In this document: piece by piece, positions 26,701 through 35,587 of the stretch
How the letters are laid out: each line of letters begins with the position of its first letter
Numbering within the stretch: position 1 is the first letter of the stretch
Assembly: GCA_934504065.1 (NCBI GenBank)
Contig: CAKSVQ010000003.1
Span: 1-47,974, forward strand
Direction: 5' to 3'
Source: an uncultured Dysosmobacter sp.
Lineage (GTDB): Bacteria; Bacillota; Clostridia; Oscillospirales; Oscillospiraceae
Length of the DNA: 47,974 nucleotides
Notes under the pieces: generated by a model
Told to the model about the DNA's origin: nothing
The model's database searches: none
What the model saw: only the letters and a program-made list of their open reading frames with translations
Translations under genes and position numbers: made by a program

Positions 26701-27777
26701 TTAGTTGCTGGCTTCCTGAACGGTGATCGCTCCGGAAACAATATCAGCCTCCGCCTGATTGATGGCGGACATCACATCCTCGGGGAGGGACTCTGCCATG
26801 GAATCAATGAAGTACAGCTCGACCCACTTCTTGGAAAGGCCGTAGCGCTGCTCGGCTTCCAGCTTCTCGCCGTCGATCTTGGCGGCGATCACGTCATAGA
26901 AGGACTTGGTCACGTTCTTGAGCATGCTGCCCATCACGTTCTCCGGCCCCTGGAAGGACTTGTCGGTATCCACGCCGATGACGTACTTGCCCTGCTCCAC
27001 AGCGGCCTCGGACACACCGTCGCCGGAGTTGGAAGCGGCGGCGTAGATGATGTCCGCGCCCTGATCGTACAGGGACAGCGCCAGCTCCTTGCCGGTGGCG
27101 GGGTCGTTGTAGTCGCCCACGTAGACGGGCAGGACCTTGATCTCGCTGTCCACAGAGGCCGCACCCTGCTCAAAGCCCGTCAGGAAGTTGTGGATGGTGG
27201 TGCTGTCCACCGCGCCGACAAAGCCCAGCACCTTGTCTTCGTTGATGCCCTTGTAATCGGTGCGGGTGGTCATCATGGCGGCCATCACGCCAGCGAGATA
27301 AGAACCCTCATTTTCCAAATAGGAAACAGAGATCACGTTGTCCATGTCCACGGAGGACACGCCGTCGGCGTAGACAAAGGTCACATCGGGATAGGCGGTG
27401 GCGATCTCCTCCAGGTAGCTATCAAACTGATAGCCGGGGTTCACAAACACCAGATCGAACTGGGAGCCCGCCAGATTCAGCATTTCATAGTACAGCGACG
27501 GGTCGTTCTTACCCTCCAGCACCTTATAGGTGATGCCGAAATCGTCGGCGGCCTGCTTCAGCGCGGCTTCGCCCATGTCGAAAATTCCGGTGTCGCCCAA
27601 GCTGCCGGAGCAGACCATGGCGACCTTCAGGTCAGAGGCCGCCGCCTCGTCTCCGGTGGCTGCGGGGGTGTCGTCGGCGGGCTGCTCAGCGGCGTCGTTT
27701 CCGCCGTTCTGGCCGCCGCACGCGGCCAGCGACAGCACCATGGTGAGAGTGAGCAAGAGCGTGAGAAGCTTTTTCAT
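26701..27777 (-). CDS. BMP-family substrate-binding lipoprotein
   Basis: A 358-residue lipoprotein of the basic membrane protein (Bmp/PnrA, NupN) family, which binds nucleosides and similar ligands outside the cell. The signal peptide ends at the lipobox LSLAAC (Cys about 18), and an acidic/Ala-rich linker follows. The Bmp fold shows KVAMVCSGSLGDTGIFDMGEAAL, FVYADGVSSVDMDNVISV, and KYVIGVDTDKS. ATG 27777 has GAGG 9 bp upstream and begins the Lys-Lys signal; an ATG three codons earlier is too close to that site. First structural gene after the DeoR regulator. Confidence 0.9.
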   Translation of the reverse strand: MKKLLTLLLTLTMVLSLAACGGQNGGNDAAEQPADDTPAATGDEAAASDLKVAMVCSGSLGDTGIFDMGEAALKQAADDFGITYKVLEGKNDPSLYYEMLNLAGSQFDLVFVNPGYQFDSYLEEIATAYPDVTFVYADGVSSVDMDNVISVSYLENEGSYLAGVMAAMMTTRTDYKGINEDKVLGFVGAVDSTTIHNFLTGFEQGAASVDSEIKVLPVYVGDYNDPATGKELALSLYDQGADIIYAAASNSGDGVSEAAVEQGKYVIGVDTDKSFQGPENVMGSMLKNVTKSFYDVIAAKIDGEKLEAEQRYGLSKKWVELYFIDSMAESLPEDVMSAINQAEADIVSGAITVQEASN

Positions 27778-27856
27778 TCGGATCATCCTCTTTTCAATAT
27801 TTTACAGGGCCCTCCCGCCGCCCCGTCTCCGGTGCGGCAGCCCCATAATCCCGTTT

Positions 27857-28621
27857 TTATTCCGCAACGATCACGCGGATCTGGTGCGCAGCAAAAAAGT
27901 CCAGATAGCTTTGGGCAGGCTGGGTGTCTGTGATGACCACATTCACGTATTCCAACCCGCAGGCGCGATACTGCTGGATGCGGTCGAACTTGCCGCTGTC
28001 TACCAGCAGCACCCGCACGCGCCCGTGCTTGAGCATGATGCGCTTGAGTGCGGCGTCATCCTCCGTATAAGCCGTCAGCCCATATTCCAGCGAAATGGAG
28101 GCCGCGCTGATAAACACAAAATCGCAGTACAGACTTTGATAAAAGCTCTCTGCCGCCGGGCCGCCCAGCACCTCGTACGTCCGCTCCATCCGTCCGCCGG
28201 ACAGCCGCACCTCCGCCGCGCCGCCGTTGGCGCACAGCGCCGTGGGCACTGACGAGGTGTGAAGGGTGACCTGCTTGTCACACAGTAGCTTGGCCACCTC
28301 GTAAACCGTGGTGCCCACATCCAAAATGGCGGAATCGCCGTCGTGCACCATGTCAGCCGCCACCGCGGCGATGCGCTTTTTGGCCTCGGAGGCCCGGTTC
28401 GTCCGCTGCAGGATCGATTGGAGGAATTCCGGCTGGACTCCCTCCGCCGAAAGGCTGGCAGAGCCGAAGGCCCGCTTGACCAGACCGTCCTTTTCCATCT
28501 GCGTCAAGTCCCGGCGCACCGTCATCTCGCTGACCAGCAAACGCTCCGCGATCTCCTTCACCGTGCGCGGCGAGGTCTCTTTCAGCATGGCAAGAATGTC
28601 TTCCCTGCGCTTGGCGTACAT
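27857..28621 (-). CDS. DeoR-family transcriptional regulator
   Basis: A 254-residue regulator with an N-terminal winged helix: RREDILAMLKE, then the recognition helix region LLVSEMTVRRDLTQMEKDGLVKRAFG (about 28-53). The C-terminal DeoRC sugar-phosphate sensor domain includes AILDVGTTVYEVAKLL and VLLVDSGKFD. It lies first in the minus-strand catabolic cluster. Its own promoter overlaps a perfect CGAACA/TGTTCG inverted repeat, which suggests autorepression. A further palindrome stands before the divergent LpdD-like gene. The inducer is unknown; DeoR proteins usually sense phosphorylated sugars. Confidence 0.9.
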   Translation of the reverse strand: MYAKRREDILAMLKETSPRTVKEIAERLLVSEMTVRRDLTQMEKDGLVKRAFGSASLSAEGVQPEFLQSILQRTNRASEAKKRIAAVAADMVHDGDSAILDVGTTVYEVAKLLCDKQVTLHTSSVPTALCANGGAAEVRLSGGRMERTYEVLGGPAAESFYQSLYCDFVFISAASISLEYGLTAYTEDDAALKRIMLKHGRVRVLLVDSGKFDRIQQYRACGLEYVNVVITDTQPAQSYLDFFAAHQIRVIVAE

Positions 28622-28642
28622 ATGATTTCCTCCATGTTTAAA

Positions 28643-28661
28643 CGAACATCTCTTTTGTTCG
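28643..28661. promoter_or_regulatory. Candidate DeoR operator 1
   Basis: CGAACA (28643-28648) and TGTTCG (28656-28661) are a perfect 6-bp inverted repeat with a 7-bp spacer. It lies just downstream of the regulator gene's -10 box and before its start codon. Confidence 0.65.
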
Positions 28662-28666
28662 AGTTC

Positions 28667-28695
28667 ATTATATGGAAGTAATACCTTTTTGTAAA
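28667..28695 (-). promoter_or_regulatory. Promoter of the DeoR-led catabolic operon
   Basis: Minus strand TTTACA (28690-28695), 17-bp spacer, TATAAT (28667-28672). Confidence 0.82.
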
Positions 28696-28751
28696 TATGT
28701 AATTTTCACTAATATTTCGTCGGATTTTTCCAATTTTTCACACAATTAATT

Positions 28752-28765
28752 TGTTCGTTTGAACA
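28752..28765. promoter_or_regulatory. Candidate DeoR operator 2
   Basis: TGTTC-GTTT-GAACA, a perfect palindrome containing the same TGTTCG/CGAACA half-site sequence as operator 1. It stands about 32 bp ahead of the divergent promoter for the LpdD-like gene. Confidence 0.6.
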
Positions 28766-28797
28766 TTCACAATCACGGACGTTTTCTAGGAAAGCTC

Positions 28798-28826
28798 TTG
28801 CAAACCGCTCCCGTCCATGCCATAAT
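28798..28826 (+). promoter_or_regulatory. Promoter of the LpdD-like gene
   Basis: TTGCAA (28798-28803), 17-bp spacer, CATAAT (28821-28826), 35 bp before the start codon. Confidence 0.7.
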
Positions 28827-28861
28827 GGTCGAAAGAAAATCACGATCCGGGAGGAAAAGAG

Positions 28862-29233
28862 ATGAAGGAACCGTTTACGATCCAGCGCTTGGTGCTGGAC
28901 TGGCCTTTGACGGCGCAGGTCTTCCCCATGGGCGAAGACTATGCTGTGCTGGTGACCGGGGGCTGCCGCCCCCACCTTGGCAGTGTGTCAACGGCATACT
29001 GGGAAAATCAGGCCGTGCGCTGTGAGACCAGCCTTGGGCAGGGCCACCGGGACGATGTGGTCAGCCGCCGCTTTGCCGCGGCGCTGGCGCAGGCCGGGCA
29101 GTGCGGTGTGTCCGTGAGCTGCGGCATCCATTACGACAACATCACCAAAGAATATCTTGCCGTTGTCCTTGCCGAAACGGAAGCACTGCTGGCCCAGCTG
29201 ACCGCCCGCCTCCGCGCCGACGGGGTGAAATAA
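28862..29233 (+). CDS. LpdD-like small protein (probable prenylated-flavin chaperone/UbiD partner)
   Basis: A 123-residue soluble protein with no signal peptide. GGCRPHLGSVS (33-43) and GIHYDNITKE (89-98) match my memory of the LpdD family. These are small proteins found with gallate and other UbiD-type decarboxylases and annotated as prenylated-flavin chaperones. GGAGG lies 7 bp before ATG 28862. It is divergent from the DeoR-led operon that carries a UbiD-family gene about 10 kb away, and the shared operator-like palindromes link the two. Family recall without a search is the main uncertainty. Confidence 0.65.
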   Translation: MKEPFTIQRLVLDWPLTAQVFPMGEDYAVLVTGGCRPHLGSVSTAYWENQAVRCETSLGQGHRDDVVSRRFAAALAQAGQCGVSVSCGIHYDNITKEYLAVVLAETEALLAQLTARLRADGVK

Positions 29234-29256
29234 GCAAGCCATTAAAATCAAAAACG

Positions 29257-29284
29257 GCCCGGATCCCCACATGGGGACCCGGGC
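29257..29284. terminator. Terminator between the LpdD-like gene and pnuC
   Basis: GCCCGG-AT-CCCC paired with GGGG-A-CCCGGGC around a short loop, flanked by A-rich sequence before and TATTTTC after. It is usable by both convergent genes. Confidence 0.75.
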
Positions 29285-29314
29285 TATTTTCAGGAAAACA
29301 TTGTTCAGAAACGT

Positions 29315-29995
29315 TCAGACGCACAGTTTTTCCCTCTTTTTCCAGTTGGCAAAGCCATACAGATCAATGAGGAAAAACACCGCAAAATTAACTGCTATCG
29401 GTAAATAAACCGGACTTTTCAGCGAAGCATACAGCCACAGCACAATCAGCACCAGATCGTTGGCCGCGTATCCCAGCGCATAATAGGAACTTCGCAGCAT
29501 GGTGAGCGCCGCCGCGAAAAAGCTGGTGGTGACGGAAACTGTGCTCCACAGCAGATTCGGCGTATCCAACCGCTGCAAAATCAGATAAAAGACTGCCGTA
29601 ACAGCCGCCGCGGATGCAGAAAGCCCCGCCCAATGCCTTGCCGTCAGCTTTTGGAGCGCCACCGCCGTTCCGTTTTCCGCCGGATGCAGCAGCCAGACTG
29701 CCGCCGACCACACGGCCATCGGCAGCGTCATGCCCAGATACGTGAGCATCTCGCCCCAATAGCACATTCTCCACGAAAGCACACCGTACATCACGCTGAA
29801 TATGATCATCAATATCTGCGCCCATACATTTCCCTTGGCCGCAAACACAAGCGCGGTGATCCCAACGCAGGCCGCCGCCAGCGTCAGCGGGTCAGCCGTG
29901 CCGGAAGCAAGATAAGCCCCCGCCACGGCCATCAGCGACCCCAGCCACAGCGCCCACTCCCGCTTCGTCAGTTCTTTGATTGGATTGTATTTCAT
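29315..29995 (-). CDS. PnuC-type vitamin/nucleoside transporter
   Basis: A 226-residue membrane protein of the PnuC family (nicotinamide riboside; some relatives carry riboflavin or thiamine), probably seven helices. Family stretches are AAKGNVWAQ (about 52-60), FSVMYGVLSW, CYWGEMLTYLGMTLPMA and ALGYAANDLVLIVLWLY near the C-terminus. The start at 29995 has only AGAGG with a short 4-nt spacing. A preceding short ORF with a strong ribosome site overlaps it out of frame. Ligand not assignable; no known riboswitch recognised upstream. Confidence 0.82.
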   Translation of the reverse strand: MKYNPIKELTKREWALWLGSLMAVAGAYLASGTADPLTLAAACVGITALVFAAKGNVWAQILMIIFSVMYGVLSWRMCYWGEMLTYLGMTLPMAVWSAAVWLLHPAENGTAVALQKLTARHWAGLSASAAAVTAVFYLILQRLDTPNLLWSTVSVTTSFFAAALTMLRSSYYALGYAANDLVLIVLWLYASLKSPVYLPIAVNFAVFFLIDLYGFANWKKREKLCV

Positions 29996-30092
29996 GATCC
30001 TCTTTGAAAACTCCTTGTCTACATGAATATCGTTTGTTCACGCAGACATTCCAGGGATCTAAAATCGGGATGGACCGTCCATGTAAGACCAT
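29892..30092 (-). other. Possible upstream short ORF overlapping pnuC
   Basis: A 66-codon frame starts at ATG 30092 with AAAGGAG 6 bp upstream and runs out of frame through the pnuC start, ending at 29892. Its sequence after the overlap looks like a shadow of pnuC. It could be a regulatory upstream ORF or chance. Confidence 0.25.
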
Positions 30093-30153
30093 AGCGGTCT
30101 CCTTTCTCTGCTGTGTGCGTCCGTTTTTGCAGTTCGTCTAACCGAAAAGGGGC

Positions 30154-30181
30154 GTGGGGAAAGCATGAACGCCTTCCCCAC
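30154..30181. terminator. Hairpin after the DUF4349 gene
   Basis: GTGGGGAA (30154-30161) and TTCCCCAC (30174-30181) form an 8-bp perfect stem. On the minus strand it is followed by GCCCCTTTTC, so it may be a modest terminator for the DUF4349 gene. Confidence 0.5.
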
Positions 30182-30204
30182 ATCCTTTCGTTTTCGTTAT
30201 TCTA

Positions 30205-31122
30205 TCAGAGTTTCCCCGATTTGTCATCCGGCTTTTTTCCCATGGGGCCCGTGCGATGTCGGCGCACCAACCGGATCACCACCACGGCGATCAGCGCCGC
30301 TGTCAAAAGCCACATCCAGCCGTAGGCCAGTGCCACGGTCAGGTTCTCCAGTCCGTCGGTAAAGGCTGTCCAGCCCCCGGCAAAGGCCTTGCCCAGCCGG
30401 GAGGCAAAGCTCACAGGCACCTCGTCCACCTCCGAGAGCTTATAGACCTCGTCCAGCGTGATATTCACCGTGGCGTAATCCACCTGCCCATCATAGCTGC
30501 GCAGGGTGCCGGAAAGATCGTCGATGGCCTGCTCTGTTTCGGAAATGGCGGATTCCAGCGTGATGATGTCCTCCATCTTCTCCGCCTTGGCCAGCAGCGC
30601 CTGCAGCCGCTCCAGCTTGATCTGCTGGGTCTTCAGGCGGCCCTGCGTGTCGTAATACCGCTCGCTGATGTCCTCCTGCTGGGCGCTGCGCCAAAGCTCA
30701 TGGCACAGGCTGCCCGCCTGCTCCAAGAATGCATCATACGCATCAGCGGGCACGCGGATGGTGAAACTGGCCCAGCGGCCGCCGCTGCGCTTGTTCACAT
30801 CGTTGGATTCAAAGTAGCCGTTCACCCGCTGGGTCAGAGCAGTCAGCTCCTCCACCGTCTTGTCAAAGTCAGTGGTCTCCAGTTCCAGCTGGGCGGTGCG
30901 GATGAGCTTTTGCCCGCTGGGGATGGCCGCTCCATCGGAAGCGGCCCCGGAGTCAAATCCCAGCTCCGGCTCCATGGGCATTTCTTCGTCCCAAGACGCA
31001 GAGTCCGCCGTGGCCGCTGAGGTAGACCCGCCGCTTTCGTTGCTCGCCTTGCTCCCGCCGCAGGCGGCCAGAGAAAGGAGCATCATCAGTGCCAACAACC
31101 ATGCAAGAACCGTTCTTTTCAT
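30205..31122 (-). CDS. DUF4349 domain lipoprotein
   Basis: A 305-residue surface lipoprotein of unknown function. The signal peptide ends in LSLAAC (Cys about 20). A Ser/Ala-rich linker precedes the DUF4349 domain, which begins KLIRTAQLELETTDFDKTVEEL and includes FTIRVPADAYDAFLEQ. A coiled coil follows with heptads around QQIKLERLQALLAKAEKMEDIITLE. One transmembrane helix, WMWLLTAALIAVVVIRLVRR, lies near the C-terminus, so it is probably anchored at both ends. ATG 31122 has GGAGG upstream. Divergent from the flavoprotein gene. Confidence 0.85.
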   Translation of the reverse strand: MKRTVLAWLLALMMLLSLAACGGSKASNESGGSTSAATADSASWDEEMPMEPELGFDSGAASDGAAIPSGQKLIRTAQLELETTDFDKTVEELTALTQRVNGYFESNDVNKRSGGRWASFTIRVPADAYDAFLEQAGSLCHELWRSAQQEDISERYYDTQGRLKTQQIKLERLQALLAKAEKMEDIITLESAISETEQAIDDLSGTLRSYDGQVDYATVNITLDEVYKLSEVDEVPVSFASRLGKAFAGGWTAFTDGLENLTVALAYGWMWLLTAALIAVVVIRLVRRHRTGPMGKKPDDKSGKL

Positions 31123-31246
31123 TGCGCTTCCTCCTTTTCGGCCCGCGCTTCCAATCGGGGCCTTTATCCATGTAGACGGACGCGGCAGGAAAAATGTTCC
31201 GCGACCCTCCACAAAAACGCAAAATTTTCGTAAAAGTGCGCCCCTC

Positions 31247-31275
31247 TTGCCTTTTTTCCTTCTGTAGAGTACAAT
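31247..31275 (+). promoter_or_regulatory. Promoter of the alpha-hydroxy-acid oxidase-like gene
   Basis: TTGCCT (31247-31252), 17-bp spacer, TACAAT (31270-31275), 38 bp before the start codon. Confidence 0.7.
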
Positions 31276-31313
31276 GACAGTACCGCAAAATGGAGTATGG
31301 GAGGAAATATTTT

Positions 31314-32333
31314 ATGACATATCAGGAGATTCTGGCCAACGCCCGCACCTGTATGGGGCCCTATTGTAAATCCTGCCCCACCTGCAACGGTCTTGCCTGC
31401 AAAAACACCATGCCCGGCCCCGGCGCCAAGGGCATCGGCACCGGATTCATCCGCAACTATCAGAAGTGGCAGGAACTGTGTGTGAACATGGACACCATCT
31501 GCGAAAACACCCCGGTGGACACGTCCTACACCTTCTTCGGCAAAAAGGTCGTGCTGCCTGTATTTGCCGCCCCGGTGGGGGCTATGCAGCTCCACTACGG
31601 CGACAAGTACGACGACCTGACTTATAACGACCTGCTGGTCTCCGCCTGCGCCAAGGCAGGCATCGCCGCCTTCACCGGCGACGGCACCAACCCCGCCGTG
31701 ATGGAGGGCGCGGTGAAGGCGCTTCAGCATCAGGGCGGCTGCGGCGTGCCCACGGTGAAACCGTGGAATCTTGCCACCGTGGAGGAAAAGATGGCGCTGG
31801 TCAAGACGGCTGACCCCCTCGCCATCGCCATGGACATTGACGCCGCCGGACTGCCGTTTTTGAAAAACATGACGCCCCCCGCCGGACGCAAAACCGTGGA
31901 AGAACTGCGCAAGATCGCCGAAATGGCCGGAAAGCCCTTCATTCTCAAGGGCATCATGACCGTCAAGGGCGCGCAGAAGGCGCTGGAAGCCGGTGCCAGC
32001 GGCATCGTGGTCAGCAACCACGGCGGACGGGTTCTGGACCAGTGCCCCGCCACGGCGGAGGTGCTGCCCGCCATTGCCGACGCGGTGGGCGGCAAGCTGA
32101 CCATTCTGGTGGACGGCGGCATCCGCACCGGAATGGACGTATTCAAGGCGCTGGCACTGGGCGCAGACGCGGTGCTGATCGGCCGCCCCTTTGTGAACAT
32201 GGTCTATGGCGGCGGCGCGGAGGGCGTGCAGGTGTATGTGGACAAGCTCCAGTCCGAGCTGGCGGACACCATGTCCATGTGCGGGGCCCACAGCCTTGCC
32301 GACATCGACCGCTCCATGATTTTCGGCTATTGA
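31314..32333 (+). CDS. FMN-dependent alpha-hydroxy-acid dehydrogenase/oxidase-like protein
   Basis: A 339-residue TIM-barrel flavoprotein of the lactate/glycolate oxidase family, which oxidises 2-hydroxy acids to 2-oxo acids. Motifs are VLPVFAAPVGAMQL (FMN binding), LKGIMTVKGAQKAL with the FMN Lys, VVSNHGGRVLDQCP with the active-site His and Arg, and VDGGIRTGMDVFKALALGADAVLIGRP (phosphate binding). The N-terminus carries five cysteines between residues 13 and 29 (CxxxxCxxCxxCxxxxC), not usual in classical members and suggestive of a metal or Fe-S site. ATG 31314 has GGAGG 9 bp upstream. Monocistronic, closed by a terminator. Substrate unknown. Confidence 0.85.
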   Translation: MTYQEILANARTCMGPYCKSCPTCNGLACKNTMPGPGAKGIGTGFIRNYQKWQELCVNMDTICENTPVDTSYTFFGKKVVLPVFAAPVGAMQLHYGDKYDDLTYNDLLVSACAKAGIAAFTGDGTNPAVMEGAVKALQHQGGCGVPTVKPWNLATVEEKMALVKTADPLAIAMDIDAAGLPFLKNMTPPAGRKTVEELRKIAEMAGKPFILKGIMTVKGAQKALEAGASGIVVSNHGGRVLDQCPATAEVLPAIADAVGGKLTILVDGGIRTGMDVFKALALGADAVLIGRPFVNMVYGGGAEGVQVYVDKLQSELADTMSMCGAHSLADIDRSMIFGY

Positions 32334-32390
32334 GTATTTCCACAGGAAGCGCTGTACATCCGATTTCGGAACAATCTCTCTTTTATGATG

Positions 32391-32425
32391 AAAGCGGTCC
32401 TCCCTGATAAGGGGAGGACCGCTTT
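32391..32425. terminator. Bidirectional terminator after the flavoprotein gene
   Basis: AAAGCGGTCCTCCC (32391-32404) pairs with GGGAGGACCGCTTT, loop of seven, followed by T-rich sequence. It lies between convergent genes. Confidence 0.88.
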
Positions 32426-32450
32426 TCTCTGTTCTTGCAAACCACCGAGC

Positions 32451-32993
32451 TCACTGTTTTTTCCACGGCTCCGATGCCTGCGGGGCGGGTGCTTTTCGGG
32501 GACGGCGGTGATACAGCACCCCCGCAAGGCCGCCGCCCAGCAGGATGGGCGCAGGCACGGCCTGCACAAAGAACTGCACGAACAGTCCCCGCGCCTCCGG
32601 CTCGTCCCGCATCAGCACCAGCATGGCAATCAGACACGCCGCGCCCAGCGCCAGCATCCACGTATAGCTGGCAGGCAGGATGCGCTTATCCTTCAAAAGA
32701 GGCCACGGCAGGGCGCACACCACCGCGCCCACCGCCGCAGGGATCACCGATTCCGCCACATGAGCCGCAAGCCCCGCGCCGGAAAACACCGCGTTCAGCG
32801 GGTCCAGCAGCAGGATATACGCCCCCGCGTAAACGGCGATGAACACGCAGCACAGGCAGAACGAATACAGCAGCAGCGTGCTTTTCACCCTGCCGTTTTC
32901 CGTCATCTGAAAGGCGGACCAGAAGCTGTCCGCTGCCCGGGTGACCTTTTCGTTCCACGCCTGCTCTTCGATGGGGTTGGTGGCTTTGCGCAT
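32451..32993 (-). CDS. Small integral membrane protein, function unknown
   Basis: A 180-residue protein I do not recognise. After a polar N-terminal 35 residues it has about five hydrophobic segments (around 37-60, 70-95, 100-115, 120-140, 145-165) and a basic tail RRRPRKAPAP. No enzyme motif is seen. I chose ATG 32993, with GGAGG 7 bp upstream. It lies 78 bp after the iron/polyamine-type binding-protein gene on the same strand, so it may be the last gene of that importer operon. Confidence 0.65.
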   Translation of the reverse strand: MRKATNPIEEQAWNEKVTRAADSFWSAFQMTENGRVKSTLLLYSFCLCCVFIAVYAGAYILLLDPLNAVFSGAGLAAHVAESVIPAAVGAVVCALPWPLLKDKRILPASYTWMLALGAACLIAMLVLMRDEPEARGLFVQFFVQAVPAPILLGGGLAGVLYHRRPRKAPAPQASEPWKKQ

Positions 32994-33071
32994 GGGGACT
33001 CCTCCTTTGAAAAAGGAAGGCGGGCGGCGCGGGGCCGCCCACCTTCTCACATATCTGTGCTGCGGAAAAAA

Positions 33072-34367
33072 TTACTTATTGGGGCTCTGGTTGAGCCAGT
33101 AGGTCCACATATCCTGCACATCGGGATAGATGGTATAGATGGCGTCCAGATCGTTGGAGATCGCGCCCAGCTCCGAGAGGGTGGCGGGGTTCTTCTTGTC
33201 CTCAAAGTCGTCGCGCAGGGGCCAGTTGCCCACCTTGGTGAAGGGCTTGAGGCCGCCGCTCTGGCAATCCGCGCCGCCGGTGATGTAGCGGATGAAGAGC
33301 CGCGCGCCCGCGGGGCTGTTGCAGCCCGCCACGGCGAACATGGATTCCACGTTCAGCAGCGCGTTGTAGGGGGCCAGCTTGGTACACCACGCGATGTTAT
33401 AGCCGGACTCCTCCTGATTTTCAATTTTGCCGGCAGAGGCCAGGCACAGGGCGGGATCGTCCTTGGTGGAGTTGTGCACAGCCAGAACCAACTCGTCACC
33501 GTCGCCGATGAAGGTCATCTTGGCCTGACTGAAGCGCCACAGGTATTCCACGCCCGCGTTGTTCTCCGGCACCTCAAAGTTGAAGCTGGAAGCGTCGTAG
33601 GTGTATTCCAGCTTTTCGCCGTAGCAGTCCTCATAGGCCTTTTCCATCTGGTCGGCATTGCTGATGAAGCTGGCGAAGAGGGACATATACGCGGATTCCT
33701 GACCGATCTCCTTGGTGAACAGCCGATAATGCTGCTTGCCGTTTTCATCCTTTTCAATGATCTGCCACCAGTTGTTGATGGGCTGGCCATCGGGGAACGC
33801 CTCGGTATTATAATACCAGAAAGCCTGTGAGGCGTAAAGGGGATAGCTGAAGCGGAGATACGCGTCGTCAATGTGCTCGCAGATGTCGCGGGGGTAGAAG
33901 GGCTCGATCACGCCCTGATAGTAATACTCCTTGAACACGCTGCCGTTCACATCCTTGGTCTGCAGCACGTCGGCGGTGATGTTGCCCGTCTCGTTTTCGA
34001 TCTGGGCCTTGCTCAGCACCTCGTCAGTGTCCAAATCGGAGACCACCAGATCCAGACCGGGATACATCTCTTCAAACGGCTCCTCAGCCTTTAGCATCTT
34101 GGAAGACGTGGCGTAGACATTAATGGCGGTATCTTCCTTCAACGCCTGCTCATAGAGCTCCTCGTCGGTCATGTCGCTCCACTCGTCGTAATAGGGGCCG
34201 TAAAATTCCTCTCCGGTGGAGGGATCATAGCCAAGGTGCAGGGTGCTCCCCTGTGCCTCGCCGGACGCGCCGTCGCCGCTGGGAGTCTCGCTCTTCCCGC
34301 CTCCGCAGGAAGCAAGGCTCATCATCATGGCAGTGGCCAGCAGCATTGCTAAAAACTTCTTTTTCAT
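33072..34367 (-). CDS. ABC transporter substrate-binding lipoprotein (iron/2-aminoethylphosphonate type)
   Basis: A 431-residue extracellular solute-binding protein, cluster with FbpA-like iron(III) and AEP/polyamine binders. The signal ends at MSLASC (Cys about 21). After a linker, INVYATSSKMLKAEEPFEEMYPGLDLVVSDLDTDEV is the typical first lobe. QAFWYYNTEAFPDG and ESMFAVAGCNSPAGARLFIRYITGG are hinge and second-lobe segments. AAAGGAG lies 8 bp before ATG 34367. It is encoded after its permease and ATPase genes. Ligand not assignable. Confidence 0.83.
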   Translation of the reverse strand: MKKKFLAMLLATAMMMSLASCGGGKSETPSGDGASGEAQGSTLHLGYDPSTGEEFYGPYYDEWSDMTDEELYEQALKEDTAINVYATSSKMLKAEEPFEEMYPGLDLVVSDLDTDEVLSKAQIENETGNITADVLQTKDVNGSVFKEYYYQGVIEPFYPRDICEHIDDAYLRFSYPLYASQAFWYYNTEAFPDGQPINNWWQIIEKDENGKQHYRLFTKEIGQESAYMSLFASFISNADQMEKAYEDCYGEKLEYTYDASSFNFEVPENNAGVEYLWRFSQAKMTFIGDGDELVLAVHNSTKDDPALCLASAGKIENQEESGYNIAWCTKLAPYNALLNVESMFAVAGCNSPAGARLFIRYITGGADCQSGGLKPFTKVGNWPLRDDFEDKKNPATLSELGAISNDLDAIYTIYPDVQDMWTYWLNQSPNK

Positions 34368-34432
34368 CGGGTCTTCTCCTTTCGTTTTTGAAAAACTGGG
34401 GAAATTCCGCTGGGTGATCTATAAACTCGCGG

Positions 34433-35554
<1,122 letters not shown>

Positions 35555-35587
35555 ATCATTCTATCCTTTCAGTCAGTACTCCGATGA

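Noticed and set aside
30001..30120. Possible TPP or NAD riboswitch before pnuC
   Set aside because: The CTGAGA and other conserved TPP segments are missing, and I could not fit an NAD-type consensus.
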